Source: Chloroflexaceae bacterium UBA1466 (GTDB lineage Bacteria; Chloroflexota; Chloroflexia; Chloroflexales; Chloroflexaceae). From it: a DNA stretch of 27,276 bases. This document shows, one piece after another, positions 1-8,174 of the stretch. The translations under genes and the position numbers were made by a program. How positions within the stretch are numbered: position 1 is the first letter of the stretch; every line of letters begins with the position of its first letter. The notes beneath the pieces were generated by a model. That model was not told the DNA's origin and did not search any database. It saw nothing but the letters and a program-made list of their open reading frames with translations. The stretch is from the NCBI GenBank assembly GCA_002325605.1, contig DCSM01000168.1:620-27895 (forward strand), in the 5' to 3' direction.

Positions 1-3000
1 GAATCCCACGCGCTAGACTACAACCCCGTTGCGGTTTTGCTCAACAAAGCGGTTTTGGAATATCCCCAACGCTTTAGGCAAGCAACTGGGGAAACCAAAG
101 ATAGTTCCCTACTTGACGAAGGAGCAAAAGTTAATCCCCTCCTCGACGCTGTTAAGAAGTGGGGAAAATGGGTTTTAGCCGAAGCCCGCCAGGAACTTGC
201 CTCCTTCTACCCTCTTGAACCCGATGGAATAGCTCCCACCGCCTACTTATGGGCCCACACGGTTCCATGCGGCAACCCCTCTTGCGGCGTTCAAATCCCT
301 TTACTCACCACCCTTTGGTTAGCTAAGAAGCCTAACAAAAAGGTGGCCCTCCGCTTGCATCCCGATCTTGAAACCAAACAGATCACCTTTGAAGTAGTAC
401 AAAGTGAATCCATAGATTTTGACCCTGACCAGGGAACTATCAGTACGGCTAGAGTTACCTGCCCCCTTTGCCACACAACTGCTATTATGGATTCCAAAAC
501 TATGCGTCGCCTCTTTCAGGCGGGCAAAGCTGGCCAACGCTTACTTGCCATCATTTTGTCACAAAAGAAAGATAAGGTCAAAACTTACCGCCTTGCTACT
601 TCTAGCGATTTAGAGACCTTTCAAAAAGCCGAAGCTGCCCTGGTGATCAAACGGCAGCAACTTCAGGATGCTGACCCTTGGGGTATTGACCCCGTCCCTA
701 ATGAGAAACTACCTGACATTGATGTTATGAGTTTCTTTCCTGAAGCGCAAAGAAATTGGGGAGCGCTCTTTAATGCCCGTCAAAAACTGGCCCTCATTAC
801 CTTTGCGTCTAAGGTCAAAGAAGTTTATCCCTTTATCCTCAAAGAGAGTAATGACGCAGAGTTTGCTAAAGCTGTAACTACCTACTTAGCTCTGGTCGTT
901 GATCGCCAAGCTGACTCCAATTCCATGTTATGCCAATGGAATAATATAAGTGAGTCTATAGAGAATACCTTTGGTCGTCAGGCTTTGCCAACTGTCTGGT
1001 ATTATGTTGAGGTAAATCCCTTCAGTGGGTCAACGCGGGATTATCAATCGGCCCTAAACTGGGTTATCAAAGTACTTGACCATTGTTGCCAAGTTCCCCC
1101 GACTATTCCAGGGAAGGTCGTGCAAGGTTCGGCAAAGGTCGGGCAAGGGTCGGCAACTGCTCTGCCTTACTCTGCGGAATACTTTGATGCGATTTTCACC
1201 AACCCACCCTATCACGATAATGTATCCTGTAGTGATCTCTCTGACTTTTTCTACGTTTGGCTCAAACGCACCGTCCGCGACCTTCACCCTGAACTTTTCA
1301 TCACGCCCCTTACCCCTAAGAGTTTGGAAATTGTGCAAGACTCAAAGCGGCAAGGGGGCAAAGAGCAAGCAAAAGCCTTTTTTGAAGCCGAACTTAGCAA
1401 AGCCTTCAGCGAAATCTATCGAGTTCTCAAACCTGAAGGAGTTGCGCTTGTGGTCTTTGCCTACAAGAAAACTGAGGAGTGGGAAGCCATTATCAAAGCT
1501 TTACTAGCAAATGGGTTGTATCCTACTGCTTCTTGGCCCATAAATACCGAAATAGCGAATAGGCTGCGGGTGAAAAATATAGCTTCAATGACCCCTTCGA
1601 TCTACTTAGTGTGCCACAAGCGCAAAGTTAGTGCTGAAGAGGGCGATTTTAGCACCGTGCGGGACACCCTTAGAGCGAATCTGTCTACTAAATTAGAAAG
1701 CTTCTGGGCCAATGGCATTCGAGGCATAGATTTCTTTCTGAGCGCAATTGGGCCTACCATTGGTGAATTTGGGCCCTACGCCAAGGTAAAGAAGATTTCG
1801 GGCGACGAAGTTACGACAGAAGAATGGCTCAAATTAGGCTACCAATTGATCACTGAGTTTGTGCTGGAACATATCCTAGAAGGGGTAAAGCTGAGGGAAG
1901 TAGACACGGCCACGCGGTTCTACTTGTTGGGGTGGTGGCTGTATGGGCAAGGAACTGTACCCCTTGATGAAGCCAAAAAGTTGACGCAGAATAAGGTCGG
2001 GGATTTAGGGTCGCTTGTGAAGCAGAAGGGGGGCCAAGTGCAGCTTTTGGGGCCCATTGAGCGAGCTAAACTCAAAGCTTTCCTTCTGAGCAAGCAGGAT
2101 GCAACTTTGATCGACCTTATTCATAAAGCTTGCCTTTTATTGGAGGCGAATAAGCGCGAGGATTTAGCCACCTTCTTGAAGGAACAAGAAAGAAAGCGCG
2201 AGCTTCTGAGGCTGATCGCGCAAAGGTTGGTTGACCTTCTTCCCACTGACAATAAGGAAAAGCAGTTGCTCCAAGAGTTGCTCCAAGAGTTGCTCAAAAA
2301 GGAAAAGGTAAAATCTATGACTAAAAGGTTGATCGAATCCCTTGAATTCCCCATTCAAACCATTGCGAAGTCAGCAAGCGAGATACCTGTGCTTTCGTCG
2401 CTACATGTCTGGTGGGCCCGTCACCCATCGGCGGCCTCACGGGCGGCTATACTTGCCATGCTGCTTCCCATAGGTCGTGATAAAGCTAATTTGTTATATT
2501 TAGTCAAACAAATCACGCAGAAGAAATACTCCCTCGACCAAGGAATGCTCACCGAAGTAAGGCAGAAGATCAGCATAGCCTTCGCGGGCCAACCCCCCCG
2601 TTTCCTTGACCCCTTTGCAGGCGGGGGTACAATTCCTTTGGAAGCCCTACGCCTCGGCTGTGAGGTTCACGCCCTAGATTACAATCCCATCGCAGTTCTA
2701 ATCAATAAGGCCGCTTTAGAATATCCCCAGTGTTTTAGGACAACAACTTCGCAGCGAACGGGGCCCAAAACCAACCTCTTGCTAGAAGCGGTTAAGAAGT
2801 GGGGAGAATGGGTCTTAGCCGAAGCCCGCCAGGAACTTGCCTCATTCTATCCCCCAGATCCCGATGGTGCAACTCCCATTGCCTACCTTTGGGCCCGTAC
2901 CGTTCCCTGTAGCAACCCAACCTGTGAAGTTCAGATTCCCCTCTTGCGCCAACTTTGGTTAGTCAACAAATCGACCAGGAAGTTTGCTTTGCGCTTATGC

Positions 3001-4890
3001 CCCGACCCCGTAGCTAAAGAGATCACCCTTGAAATAGTGGAAGTAGTGAAAGGGAGTAACATTGACTTTGATCCCGACCAAGGAACTACCAATGGAACTA
3101 GAGTTACCTGCCCCCTTTGTCACAATTCCATAGGTGCAAAAACCACTCGTCGTCTCTTTCAGGCGGGCAAAGCTAACCAACGCTTGCTTGTCGTTGTTTT
3201 GTCACAGATGAAAGGTAAGAAAAAAATCTATCGCCTTGCTACTCCTAGCGATTTAGCGACCTTTCAAAAAGCCGAAGCTGCCCTGGCACTCAAACGGCAG
3301 CAACTCCAGGATGCTGACCCCTGGGGCATTGACCCCGTCCCTGGTGAGCCAATGCCCGATGGTGATTCTTTCACTTACAACTGTGGTATGACTACTTGGG
3401 GTGATCTATTTAGTGCCCGCCAAAAGCTGGCCCTCATTACCTTTGCAGCCAAGGTGAAGGAAGCACAAGGACTTATCCAACAAGAAAGGAACGATTCAGA
3501 GCTTACCAAAGCTGTAACCACCTATTTAGCCCTGACCCTTGATCGTCTAGCCGATTACGACACCATGCTGTGTATTTGGAAGAAAGAGGGAGAAACTTTA
3601 GGCGCTACCCTTGGTTTTCCAATTTTACAAATGTCCTGGAATTACTGTGAGGTAAACCCGCTTAGTGGGATAATTGGGGATTATCAATCAGCACTAAACG
3701 GGGTAATCAAAGTGCTTGATCATTGTTCCCAAATTCCCTCGACCACTCCAGGGAAGGTCGTACAAGGTTCGGCAACGGCTTTGCCTTACCTTCCAGACTA
3801 CTTTGACGCAATCTTTGCTGACCCCCCCTATTACGATACGGTATTCTATAACAAAATCTCAGACTTCTTTTACGTCTGGCTCAGGCGCATCCTCCGCGAC
3901 CTTCACTCTGAACTTTTCAGCACGCCCCTTACCCCTAAGAAATGGGAAATTTTGCAAGATGCCAAACAGCATGGGGGAGAAAAAGAGGCCGCGAAAACCT
4001 TTTTTGAAACTAACCTCAAGGTAGCCTTTAGGGAGATCTATCGGGTTCTCAAACCTGAAGGTTTGGCGCTTGTGGTCTTTAACTATAAAACTACCGAGGC
4101 TTGGGAAACCCTTATCACTATTTTACTTGAGGTGGGGTTGTATCCCACCGCTTCTTGGCCGCTAGATACCGTAGTATACTTGGTCTGCCGTAAGCGGAAA
4201 GAAACCGCCGAGGATGGCGACTATAAAGTTGTGCAAGACAACTTGCGTAATCGAATACGGGACACCTTAATTAGCTTAGAAGGACAAGAGCTTCGGGAAG
4301 CAGATTTACTTCTGAGCGCGATAGGCCCTGCCATTGAAGTCTTTGGGATCTACGCCCAGGTTAAAAAGGTTTCGGGAGAAGTAGTTTCGATAGCTGAATG
4401 GCTTGGAGTTGTGCAACAATTAGTCGCCGAGGTTGCTCTGGAGGAATTTTTAGAAGGAGGAACAACCCTAAAATATGTAGATAAACAGACTATCTTCTAC
4501 TTATTGGCACGCAGGAATTATAAGCAAGGGGCAATCTTGTTTGGGGAAGCAAATAAGCTGGCATGGAGCTTGGGCGTAGAGTTCGATGACCTAAAGCGAA
4601 CAAATGGGATTGTGAAGCACAAGGGAGGTAAGGTACAATTGTTGGGGCCCAAAGAGCGGGCCAATATTAACTTCAGCAAGATCGATTCCCCCACCTTGAT
4701 TGACCTTGTCCATCAAGCTTGCATCTTGTTGAAAGCAAATAAGCACGAAACTTTGACCGCGTTTTTGAGAGAGCAAAAAGGGCAGCGTGAGCTTCTGCGC
4801 CTCATAGTGCAAACTTTAGACAAAATTCTGCCCCCAGGGAATGAAGAAAAACGCTTACTCCAGATGCTCTTAGAAAACCTGAAGGCTTAG
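1..4890 (+). CDS. Tandem DUF1156-type adenine-specific DNA methyltransferase (two fused modules, 5' end outside window)
   Basis: The reading frame is open from base 1, so the N-terminus lies upstream. The protein contains two homologous modules. Module 2 (2317-4890, 858 aa) is complete: an N-terminal DUF1156 segment (ESLEFP, HVWWARHPS), the SAM-binding motif FLDPFAGGGT (from 2602), a zinc-binding region (C-x4-C, then CPLC) and the catalytic DPPY motif (3820-3831). Module 1 begins just after where motif I would be; it keeps the zinc-binding cysteines and an NPPY motif (1201-1212). Both NPPY and DPPY fit the (N/D)PP(Y/F) signature of amino-methyltransferases, so both modules look catalytically competent. 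The modules are clearly similar even at DNA level, as at 181-203 versus 2821-2843. The predicted role is DNA N6-adenine (or N4-cytosine) methylation for self/non-self marking. The DUF499 ATPase starts 31 bases downstream, a common defence-island partner. A single-gene reading is supported by the open frame, but see the junction at 2299-2319: the two modules may be separate genes. Confidence 0.85.
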   Translation, partial: ESHALDYNPVAVLLNKAVLEYPQRFRQATGETKDSSLLDEGAKVNPLLDAVKKWGKWVLAEARQELASFYPLEPDGIAPTAYLWAHTVPCGNPSCGVQIPLLTTLWLAKKPNKKVALRLHPDLETKQITFEVVQSESIDFDPDQGTISTARVTCPLCHTTAIMDSKTMRRLFQAGKAGQRLLAIILSQKKDKVKTYRLATSSDLETFQKAEAALVIKRQQLQDADPWGIDPVPNEKLPDIDVMSFFPEAQRNWGALFNARQKLALITFASKVKEVYPFILKESNDAEFAKAVTTYLALVVDRQADSNSMLCQWNNISESIENTFGRQALPTVWYYVEVNPFSGSTRDYQSALNWVIKVLDHCCQVPPTIPGKVVQGSAKVGQGSATALPYSAEYFDAIFTNPPYHDNVSCSDLSDFFYVWLKRTVRDLHPELFITPLTPKSLEIVQDSKRQGGKEQAKAFFEAELSKAFSEIYRVLKPEGVALVVFAYKKTEEWEAIIKALLANGLYPTASWPINTEIANRLRVKNIASMTPSIYLVCHKRKVSAEEGDFSTVRDTLRANLSTKLESFWANGIRGIDFFLSAIGPTIGEFGPYAKVKKISGDEVTTEEWLKLGYQLITEFVLEHILEGVKLREVDTATRFYLLGWWLYGQGTVPLDEAKKLTQNKVGDLGSLVKQKGGQVQLLGPIERAKLKAFLLSKQDATLIDLIHKACLLLEANKREDLATFLKEQERKRELLRLIAQRLVDLLPTDNKEKQLLQELLQELLKKEKVKSMTKRLIESLEFPIQTIAKSASEIPVLSSLHVWWARHPSAASRAAILAMLLPIGRDKANLLYLVKQITQKKYSLDQGMLTEVRQKISIAFAGQPPRFLDPFAGGGTIPLEALRLGCEVHALDYNPIAVLINKAALEYPQCFRTTTSQRTGPKTNLLLEAVKKWGEWVLAEARQELASFYPPDPDGATPIAYLWARTVPCSNPTCEVQIPLLRQLWLVNKSTRKFALRLCPDPVAKEITLEIVEVVKGSNIDFDPDQGTTNGTRVTCPLCHNSIGAKTTRRLFQAGKANQRLLVVVLSQMKGKKKIYRLATPSDLATFQKAEAALALKRQQLQDADPWGIDPVPGEPMPDGDSFTYNCGMTTWGDLFSARQKLALITFAAKVKEAQGLIQQERNDSELTKAVTTYLALTLDRLADYDTMLCIWKKEGETLGATLGFPILQMSWNYCEVNPLSGIIGDYQSALNGVIKVLDHCSQIPSTTPGKVVQGSATALPYLPDYFDAIFADPPYYDTVFYNKISDFFYVWLRRILRDLHSELFSTPLTPKKWEILQDAKQHGGEKEAAKTFFETNLKVAFREIYRVLKPEGLALVVFNYKTTEAWETLITILLEVGLYPTASWPLDTVVYLVCRKRKETAEDGDYKVVQDNLRNRIRDTLISLEGQELREADLLLSAIGPAIEVFGIYAQVKKVSGEVVSIAEWLGVVQQLVAEVALEEFLEGGTTLKYVDKQTIFYLLARRNYKQGAILFGEANKLAWSLGVEFDDLKRTNGIVKHKGGKVQLLGPKERANINFSKIDSPTLIDLVHQACILLKANKHETLTAFLREQKGQRELLRLIVQTLDKILPPGNEEKRLLQMLLENLKA
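2266..2295 (+). repeat. 12-bp tandem repeat at the methyltransferase module junction
   Basis: The unit TTGCTCCAAGAG occurs twice in full (2266-2277, 2278-2289) and half a third time (2290-2295). It encodes a repeated L-L-Q-E pattern at the very end of module 1. The equivalent end of module 2 has only one such segment before its stop codon. This suggests replication slippage near the fusion point. Confidence 0.85.
2299..2319 (+). promoter_or_regulatory. Relic gene junction: ribosome-binding site, out-of-frame stop and ATG of module 2
   Basis: AAGGAAAAGG precedes the ATG at 2317, with the last AAGG 8 bases upstream, a plausible Shine-Dalgarno site. A TAA at 2309-2311 lies in the frame that would be read if one base were missing from the A5 run at 2296-2300. 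The layout (SD, TAA, short gap, ATG) is that of a normal two-gene junction. It suggests the modules were separate cistrons fused by a one-base indel, or that a homopolymer error has fused them here. Internal initiation at 2317 may still produce module 2 alone. Confidence 0.5.
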
Positions 4891-4921
4891 ATCTGGTTTG
4901 TTTGATGAAAGGGAACAAAGT

Positions 4922-7633
4922 ATGAAACCGTGGCGTGAAGTCGCAAGACCTCATCGGGATATTCGAGAAGGAACCTTTGACGAAAGTTCCTTCATGGTGG
5001 ATTTTTCGAGTGTTATTGCTGGGCGGGGAGCCGATGAATATCAGAACGCCCAGACTTTTGCGGAACGGACCTTTCTCACAAAGGGGCTGATAGATTTACT
5101 GTCGGCGGTAGTGAGGAAGTTAGAGGAAACACGGACTGATGAGGGTAAGGCCGTTATTCAACTTCTTACCCCCTTTGGGGGTGGGAAGACCCATACCTTA
5201 GTTGCACTTTATCACCTCTTTAACAAAGAGAGCAAGCTACCCAACGATTTCCTTGCGCCCATTTTGCAACAGAGCCAGGCTAAAGTGATCCCCCAAGCAC
5301 GAGTCGTTACCTTTGTGGGGCAAGAAGAAGATGCCTTGAAAGGGAAGACTCCCTGGGGCCAAATTGCCGAACAATTGGGGCGTTACGACCTGGTCAAAGA
5401 CCAAGATACCAAAAGGATTGCTACAGGTAAAAAGTTGCTCCGTGAAGTGCTTGGCACTGAACCAACGCTGATTTTAATGGATGAGATTCTGCTCTATGCC
5501 ATCAAAGCCGAACGGTTCGGCGACCAATTGATAGCCTTCTTCCAGGAGTTGACCGAAACGGTCAATGAACTGCCTCATTGCGTGCTGGTCTACTGCGTGC
5601 CCGAAAATCCTCAATATGGGGATAAAGGAATCCAGACTATAAGAGGAATAAATCAAGTTCTGGCGCGGGTCAAAGCTACCTACGTACCCGTGAAAGGACT
5701 AGAGGTCTTTGAAGTTATCCGCCGCCGCCTCTTTGAACCTTTGGACAACGCCGCCGAGCGGGAACTAAAGCAGACCGCTGAGGATTACTGGGAGTTGTAC
5801 CGCAAAGTGAGCGATGATCTGCCCGATGAAACGATTGAAACAGAATACCTTGAGCGGATGCAGAAGGCCTACCCTTTTCATCCTCAACTGATTGAACTGC
5901 TCCGCGAACGGTGGGGTAGCTTCTATGACTTTCAGCGCACGCGGGGGGTTTTGCAAATTTTGGCTCGAGTCGTTGCCGACCTTTATCAAAGGGAGCATAA
6001 GGCCCCCTTGATTCAGATTGCCCACCTCAACCTAGCTAATTTTCAGATTAGGGAAAAACTGATTGAACATGCAGGCTCTGAGTACAATGCGATTATCGAC
6101 ACCGACATCGTTAACGATAAGGTCCAGCGCATTGATGACGATTTGGGTTCAGAGTATAAGCCCTATTGTATAGCTTCTTCGTTAGCGACGGCGATCTTCT
6201 TTGGCTCCTTCGGTGGGGGGGAGCGCAAAGGGTTGAATAGTGCTGAATTGTGCTTGGCCCTTTTACGCGATGAATTGCCTCCTCCCATAGTAAGGAAAGT
6301 TCTGAGCCAGCTAGAAGATAAACTTTGGTATCTTCACAAGGATCAAGACCTCTACTTCTTCAAAAATGCGCCTAATATCGTGCGGGTCATTTCGGACCGC
6401 GAGGCTGATGTTAAGGAGGAAGATGTTAAGACGGAGATCGAAGCGCGACTCAAGCGTTTGGCAGGAAGCAAGAAGTTAAAATTCTACTTCCCTAGTGAGC
6501 AAGGTGCTATTGAGGATAAAGGCACGTTCCAAATAGCCCTTTTGAGTGGAGATTACGCTTTTGAGCTTCCCGACACGACGGAATTTGCGGAAAATTTGTT
6601 GAATAAACATCGCAACGCAGGGCGGGTTTATCGCAACACCTTGCTTATCCTGGCCCCAGATGCCGAGGTGCAATTTGCCAAGAATAAATGTAAGCGACTT
6701 CTCGCTTTACGAACCGTAATAAATTCCAACCTTATGGAGGGGTGGTCAAAAGAAGTTACCCGCAAAATCAGGCAGGATGAGAGGGAGGAAATAGGGAAAT
6801 TAGATGAACTATTGCTTAAAGCCTATTGTCATCTAGCCCGCGCTGGGGCCAATAGTAGTAAGTGCGATTGGAATGATCTGGGTATGTTGTCCAAAGGGAT
6901 CAAAACTACTTTGGAGAGCCGCGTGTTAGACTACCTCAAAGAGGAGGACATCCTGGCCTCCAAATTGGACCCCAAATTGCTTCTCAATCTGTTTGGCCAA
7001 AATGACGAGGTCTCCTTCGATGATGTCTATAGTTTGTTTCTCACGTTACCTGAACATCCTATCCTCGAAGGGCGCGATGTTTTGTGGCAAGCTGTGCTAA
7101 AGGGTCTAAGTAAGGGTTTGTTTGGCCTGCGGGTGGGCCCAAAACTCTTCTTCAAAACGAAAGCCCAAGATCTTCCCAACTTTCAGGAAGAGACAAAACT
7201 TATACGGGCTGAAGTAGCCGAAGCAGAGCTAAAACCCAAGGTAGATTTGCAGTCCCAGTCCCAAGAAGAGACTATGGGGAATAAAGGGAATGCGGGCCAA
7301 GTAACAGATCAAGATCGGATAACTTTTGGAGGACAGGGAGGCTCACCAAGCGACGACATCACTATCGCTGCTCCCCGTCCCCCGCGCCCAGAACCCACGT
7401 TGCCCCACGGCGATCAGGTTAAGCACTTGACTTTGCGGTTGCGCGTGTCAGCGAGCAACATAGCTGAATTTGCCATGGGGATCTTGCGACCTCTCACAAA
7501 AGATGCTGAGTTAGAAGTGAGCATCGTTGCTGAGGCCAATTCTTCTGAGGGCATAACGCGCACGACGTTGAATAACATTGAAGAAAGTATCACTCAAAAT
7601 AAAATTGAGGTACTTGAACGGCGTGAAAAATAG
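4922..7633 (+). CDS. DUF499 AAA-type ATPase, defence-island associated
   Basis: This 903-residue protein of the DUF499 family is a predicted P-loop ATPase. It opens with the family-typical MKPWREVARPH. The Walker A motif is FGGGKTHT (about residues 85-92) and a Walker B-like LILMDE lies near residue 183. The C-terminal ~75 residues form a domain (LTLRLRVSAS...) after an acidic/proline-rich linker. The ATG at 4922 is preferred over an in-frame TTG at 4898 because AAAGGGA sits about 7 bases upstream and the protein then begins at the conserved residues. It follows the DUF1156 methyltransferase gene by 31 bases and is probably co-transcribed. In known islands DUF499 proteins occur with DUF1156 methylases, DUF1998/helicase and PLD-nuclease proteins. 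The ATPase probably drives the restriction or sensing arm; its exact mechanism is not established. A nuclease or helicase partner is not visible here and may lie left of the window. Confidence 0.85.
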   Translation: MKPWREVARPHRDIREGTFDESSFMVDFSSVIAGRGADEYQNAQTFAERTFLTKGLIDLLSAVVRKLEETRTDEGKAVIQLLTPFGGGKTHTLVALYHLFNKESKLPNDFLAPILQQSQAKVIPQARVVTFVGQEEDALKGKTPWGQIAEQLGRYDLVKDQDTKRIATGKKLLREVLGTEPTLILMDEILLYAIKAERFGDQLIAFFQELTETVNELPHCVLVYCVPENPQYGDKGIQTIRGINQVLARVKATYVPVKGLEVFEVIRRRLFEPLDNAAERELKQTAEDYWELYRKVSDDLPDETIETEYLERMQKAYPFHPQLIELLRERWGSFYDFQRTRGVLQILARVVADLYQREHKAPLIQIAHLNLANFQIREKLIEHAGSEYNAIIDTDIVNDKVQRIDDDLGSEYKPYCIASSLATAIFFGSFGGGERKGLNSAELCLALLRDELPPPIVRKVLSQLEDKLWYLHKDQDLYFFKNAPNIVRVISDREADVKEEDVKTEIEARLKRLAGSKKLKFYFPSEQGAIEDKGTFQIALLSGDYAFELPDTTEFAENLLNKHRNAGRVYRNTLLILAPDAEVQFAKNKCKRLLALRTVINSNLMEGWSKEVTRKIRQDEREEIGKLDELLLKAYCHLARAGANSSKCDWNDLGMLSKGIKTTLESRVLDYLKEEDILASKLDPKLLLNLFGQNDEVSFDDVYSLFLTLPEHPILEGRDVLWQAVLKGLSKGLFGLRVGPKLFFKTKAQDLPNFQEETKLIRAEVAEAELKPKVDLQSQSQEETMGNKGNAGQVTDQDRITFGGQGGSPSDDITIAAPRPPRPEPTLPHGDQVKHLTLRLRVSASNIAEFAMGILRPLTKDAELEVSIVAEANSSEGITRTTLNNIEESITQNKIEVLERREK

Positions 7634-7807
7634 GGACACAAGGGACTTATAAGGTACGAACAACGGTTGGGATGCGAAGACAACGCGACTGCTTCAGGTC
7701 TGACGCGCTTTTTGAATGAAACCCTTTCACCACAGCTAAAAAGGAGGAGAATTTGCGCTCGGAGCCGTGGCCCAAAAGCTAACGCGGTTGTCTCCGAGGG
7801 AAAATAG
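7634..7807 (+). pseudogene. Possible 3' remnant of an IS200/IS605-type tnpB
   Basis: Immediately after the DUF499 stop codon, the same frame stays open for 57 codons to a TAG at 7805-7807. It has no good start. The translation contains CEDNATASG and a Thr/Asn/Glu-rich segment TRFLNETLSPQL followed by a basic stretch. These resemble the variable tails seen after the zinc finger of TnpB proteins, but the diagnostic CPxC zinc finger is absent. The identification therefore leans on context: the structured sequence and terminal hairpin that follow, and the broken recG beyond. It could also be meaningless read-through. Confidence 0.35.
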
Positions 7808-7818
7808 CTGGGTTTCAT
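7716..7818 (+). ncRNA. Structured RNA candidate (omega-RNA-like scaffold or similar)
   Basis: Four nested helices can be drawn. The outer stem is a perfect 9-bp pair, ATGAAACCC (7716-7724) with GGGTTTCAT (7810-7818). Inside it, AGCTA (7734-7738) pairs with TAGCT (7805-7809). Next, CTCGGAG (7758-7764) pairs with CTCCGAG (7792-7798). The innermost is CCGTG (7765-7769) with CGCGG (7783-7787), including one G-U. A fifth hairpin follows at 7824-7852. In IS200/IS605 elements the guide-scaffold RNA overlaps the 3' end of tnpB and the element's right end, which is the arrangement seen here. The assignment to that class is inference; the helices themselves are direct observation. Confidence 0.45.
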
Positions 7819-7823
7819 ACTAG

Positions 7824-7852
7824 AAGGGGGAAGTTTATCCAGCTTCCCCTTT
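7824..7852 (+). other. Hairpin at putative right end of inserted element
   Basis: AAGGGGGAAG (7824-7833) pairs with CTTCCCCTTT (7843-7852), giving 10 bp with one G-U and a 9-base loop. It lies 13 bases before the point where recG homology resumes. That fits a subterminal hairpin of an IS200/IS605 right end. It could alternatively be a weak terminator for the defence genes, but no T-run follows. Confidence 0.5.
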
Positions 7853-7865
7853 CAGAAAGCTTTAG

Positions 7866-8138
7866 CCCCGCTTAAAAGCTATGGAGACCTCGCAGGATGG
7901 GTTTGAATTAGCGCAATTAGACTTAGAGATGCGAGGGCCAGGCGAGTTTTTTGGCACGCGCCAAAGTGGTACGCCCGACCTGAAGGTGGCCAATCTGGCC
8001 GATTTGAAATTTCTAACCTTTGCCCGCCAAGAAGCAGAGCAGATTCTGGCTGCTGACCCTGAATTAGCGCAGCCTGAAAATCGGCTTTTGGCCGCAAAAG
8101 TCAAGGCTTTTTGGGAAAAAGCCCAAGGTTCAAGTTAG
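7866..8138 (+). pseudogene. recG: RecG C-terminal fragment
   Basis: The frame reads RLKAM, then DGFELAQLDLEMRGPGEFFG and TRQSG. This is the highly conserved RecG C-terminal region (E. coli has DGF-IAQKDLEIRGPGE-LGTRQTG). The expected C-terminal tail ADPEL...PEN follows, with a natural stop. The rest of RecG (P-loop, DEAH box, helicase motifs IV-VI; roughly 600 residues or more) is absent upstream: an in-frame TAG lies at 7863-7865 and foreign sequence lies beyond. An ATG at 7881 could produce an 85-residue peptide, but it would lack any ATPase motif. The sharp start of homology at about 7866-7869 marks an insertion or rearrangement breakpoint. A functional recG must be elsewhere, or the 5' part lies left of the window. 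Confidence 0.85.
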
Positions 8139-8174
8139 GTTTCTGTTTTTGCAATGTAGAAAGGCATTCAAGCC

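Noticed and set aside
7594..7818. 74-codon minus-strand ORF across the DUF499 3' end and structured region
   Set aside because: It is composed of the complement of the DUF499 end and of the paired helices; Ser/Arg-rich translation without family resemblance and no ribosome-binding site.
7881..8138. Independent 85-residue protein-coding gene
   Set aside because: The sequence is the RecG C-terminus and homology extends upstream of the ATG; a gene fragment is the better explanation.
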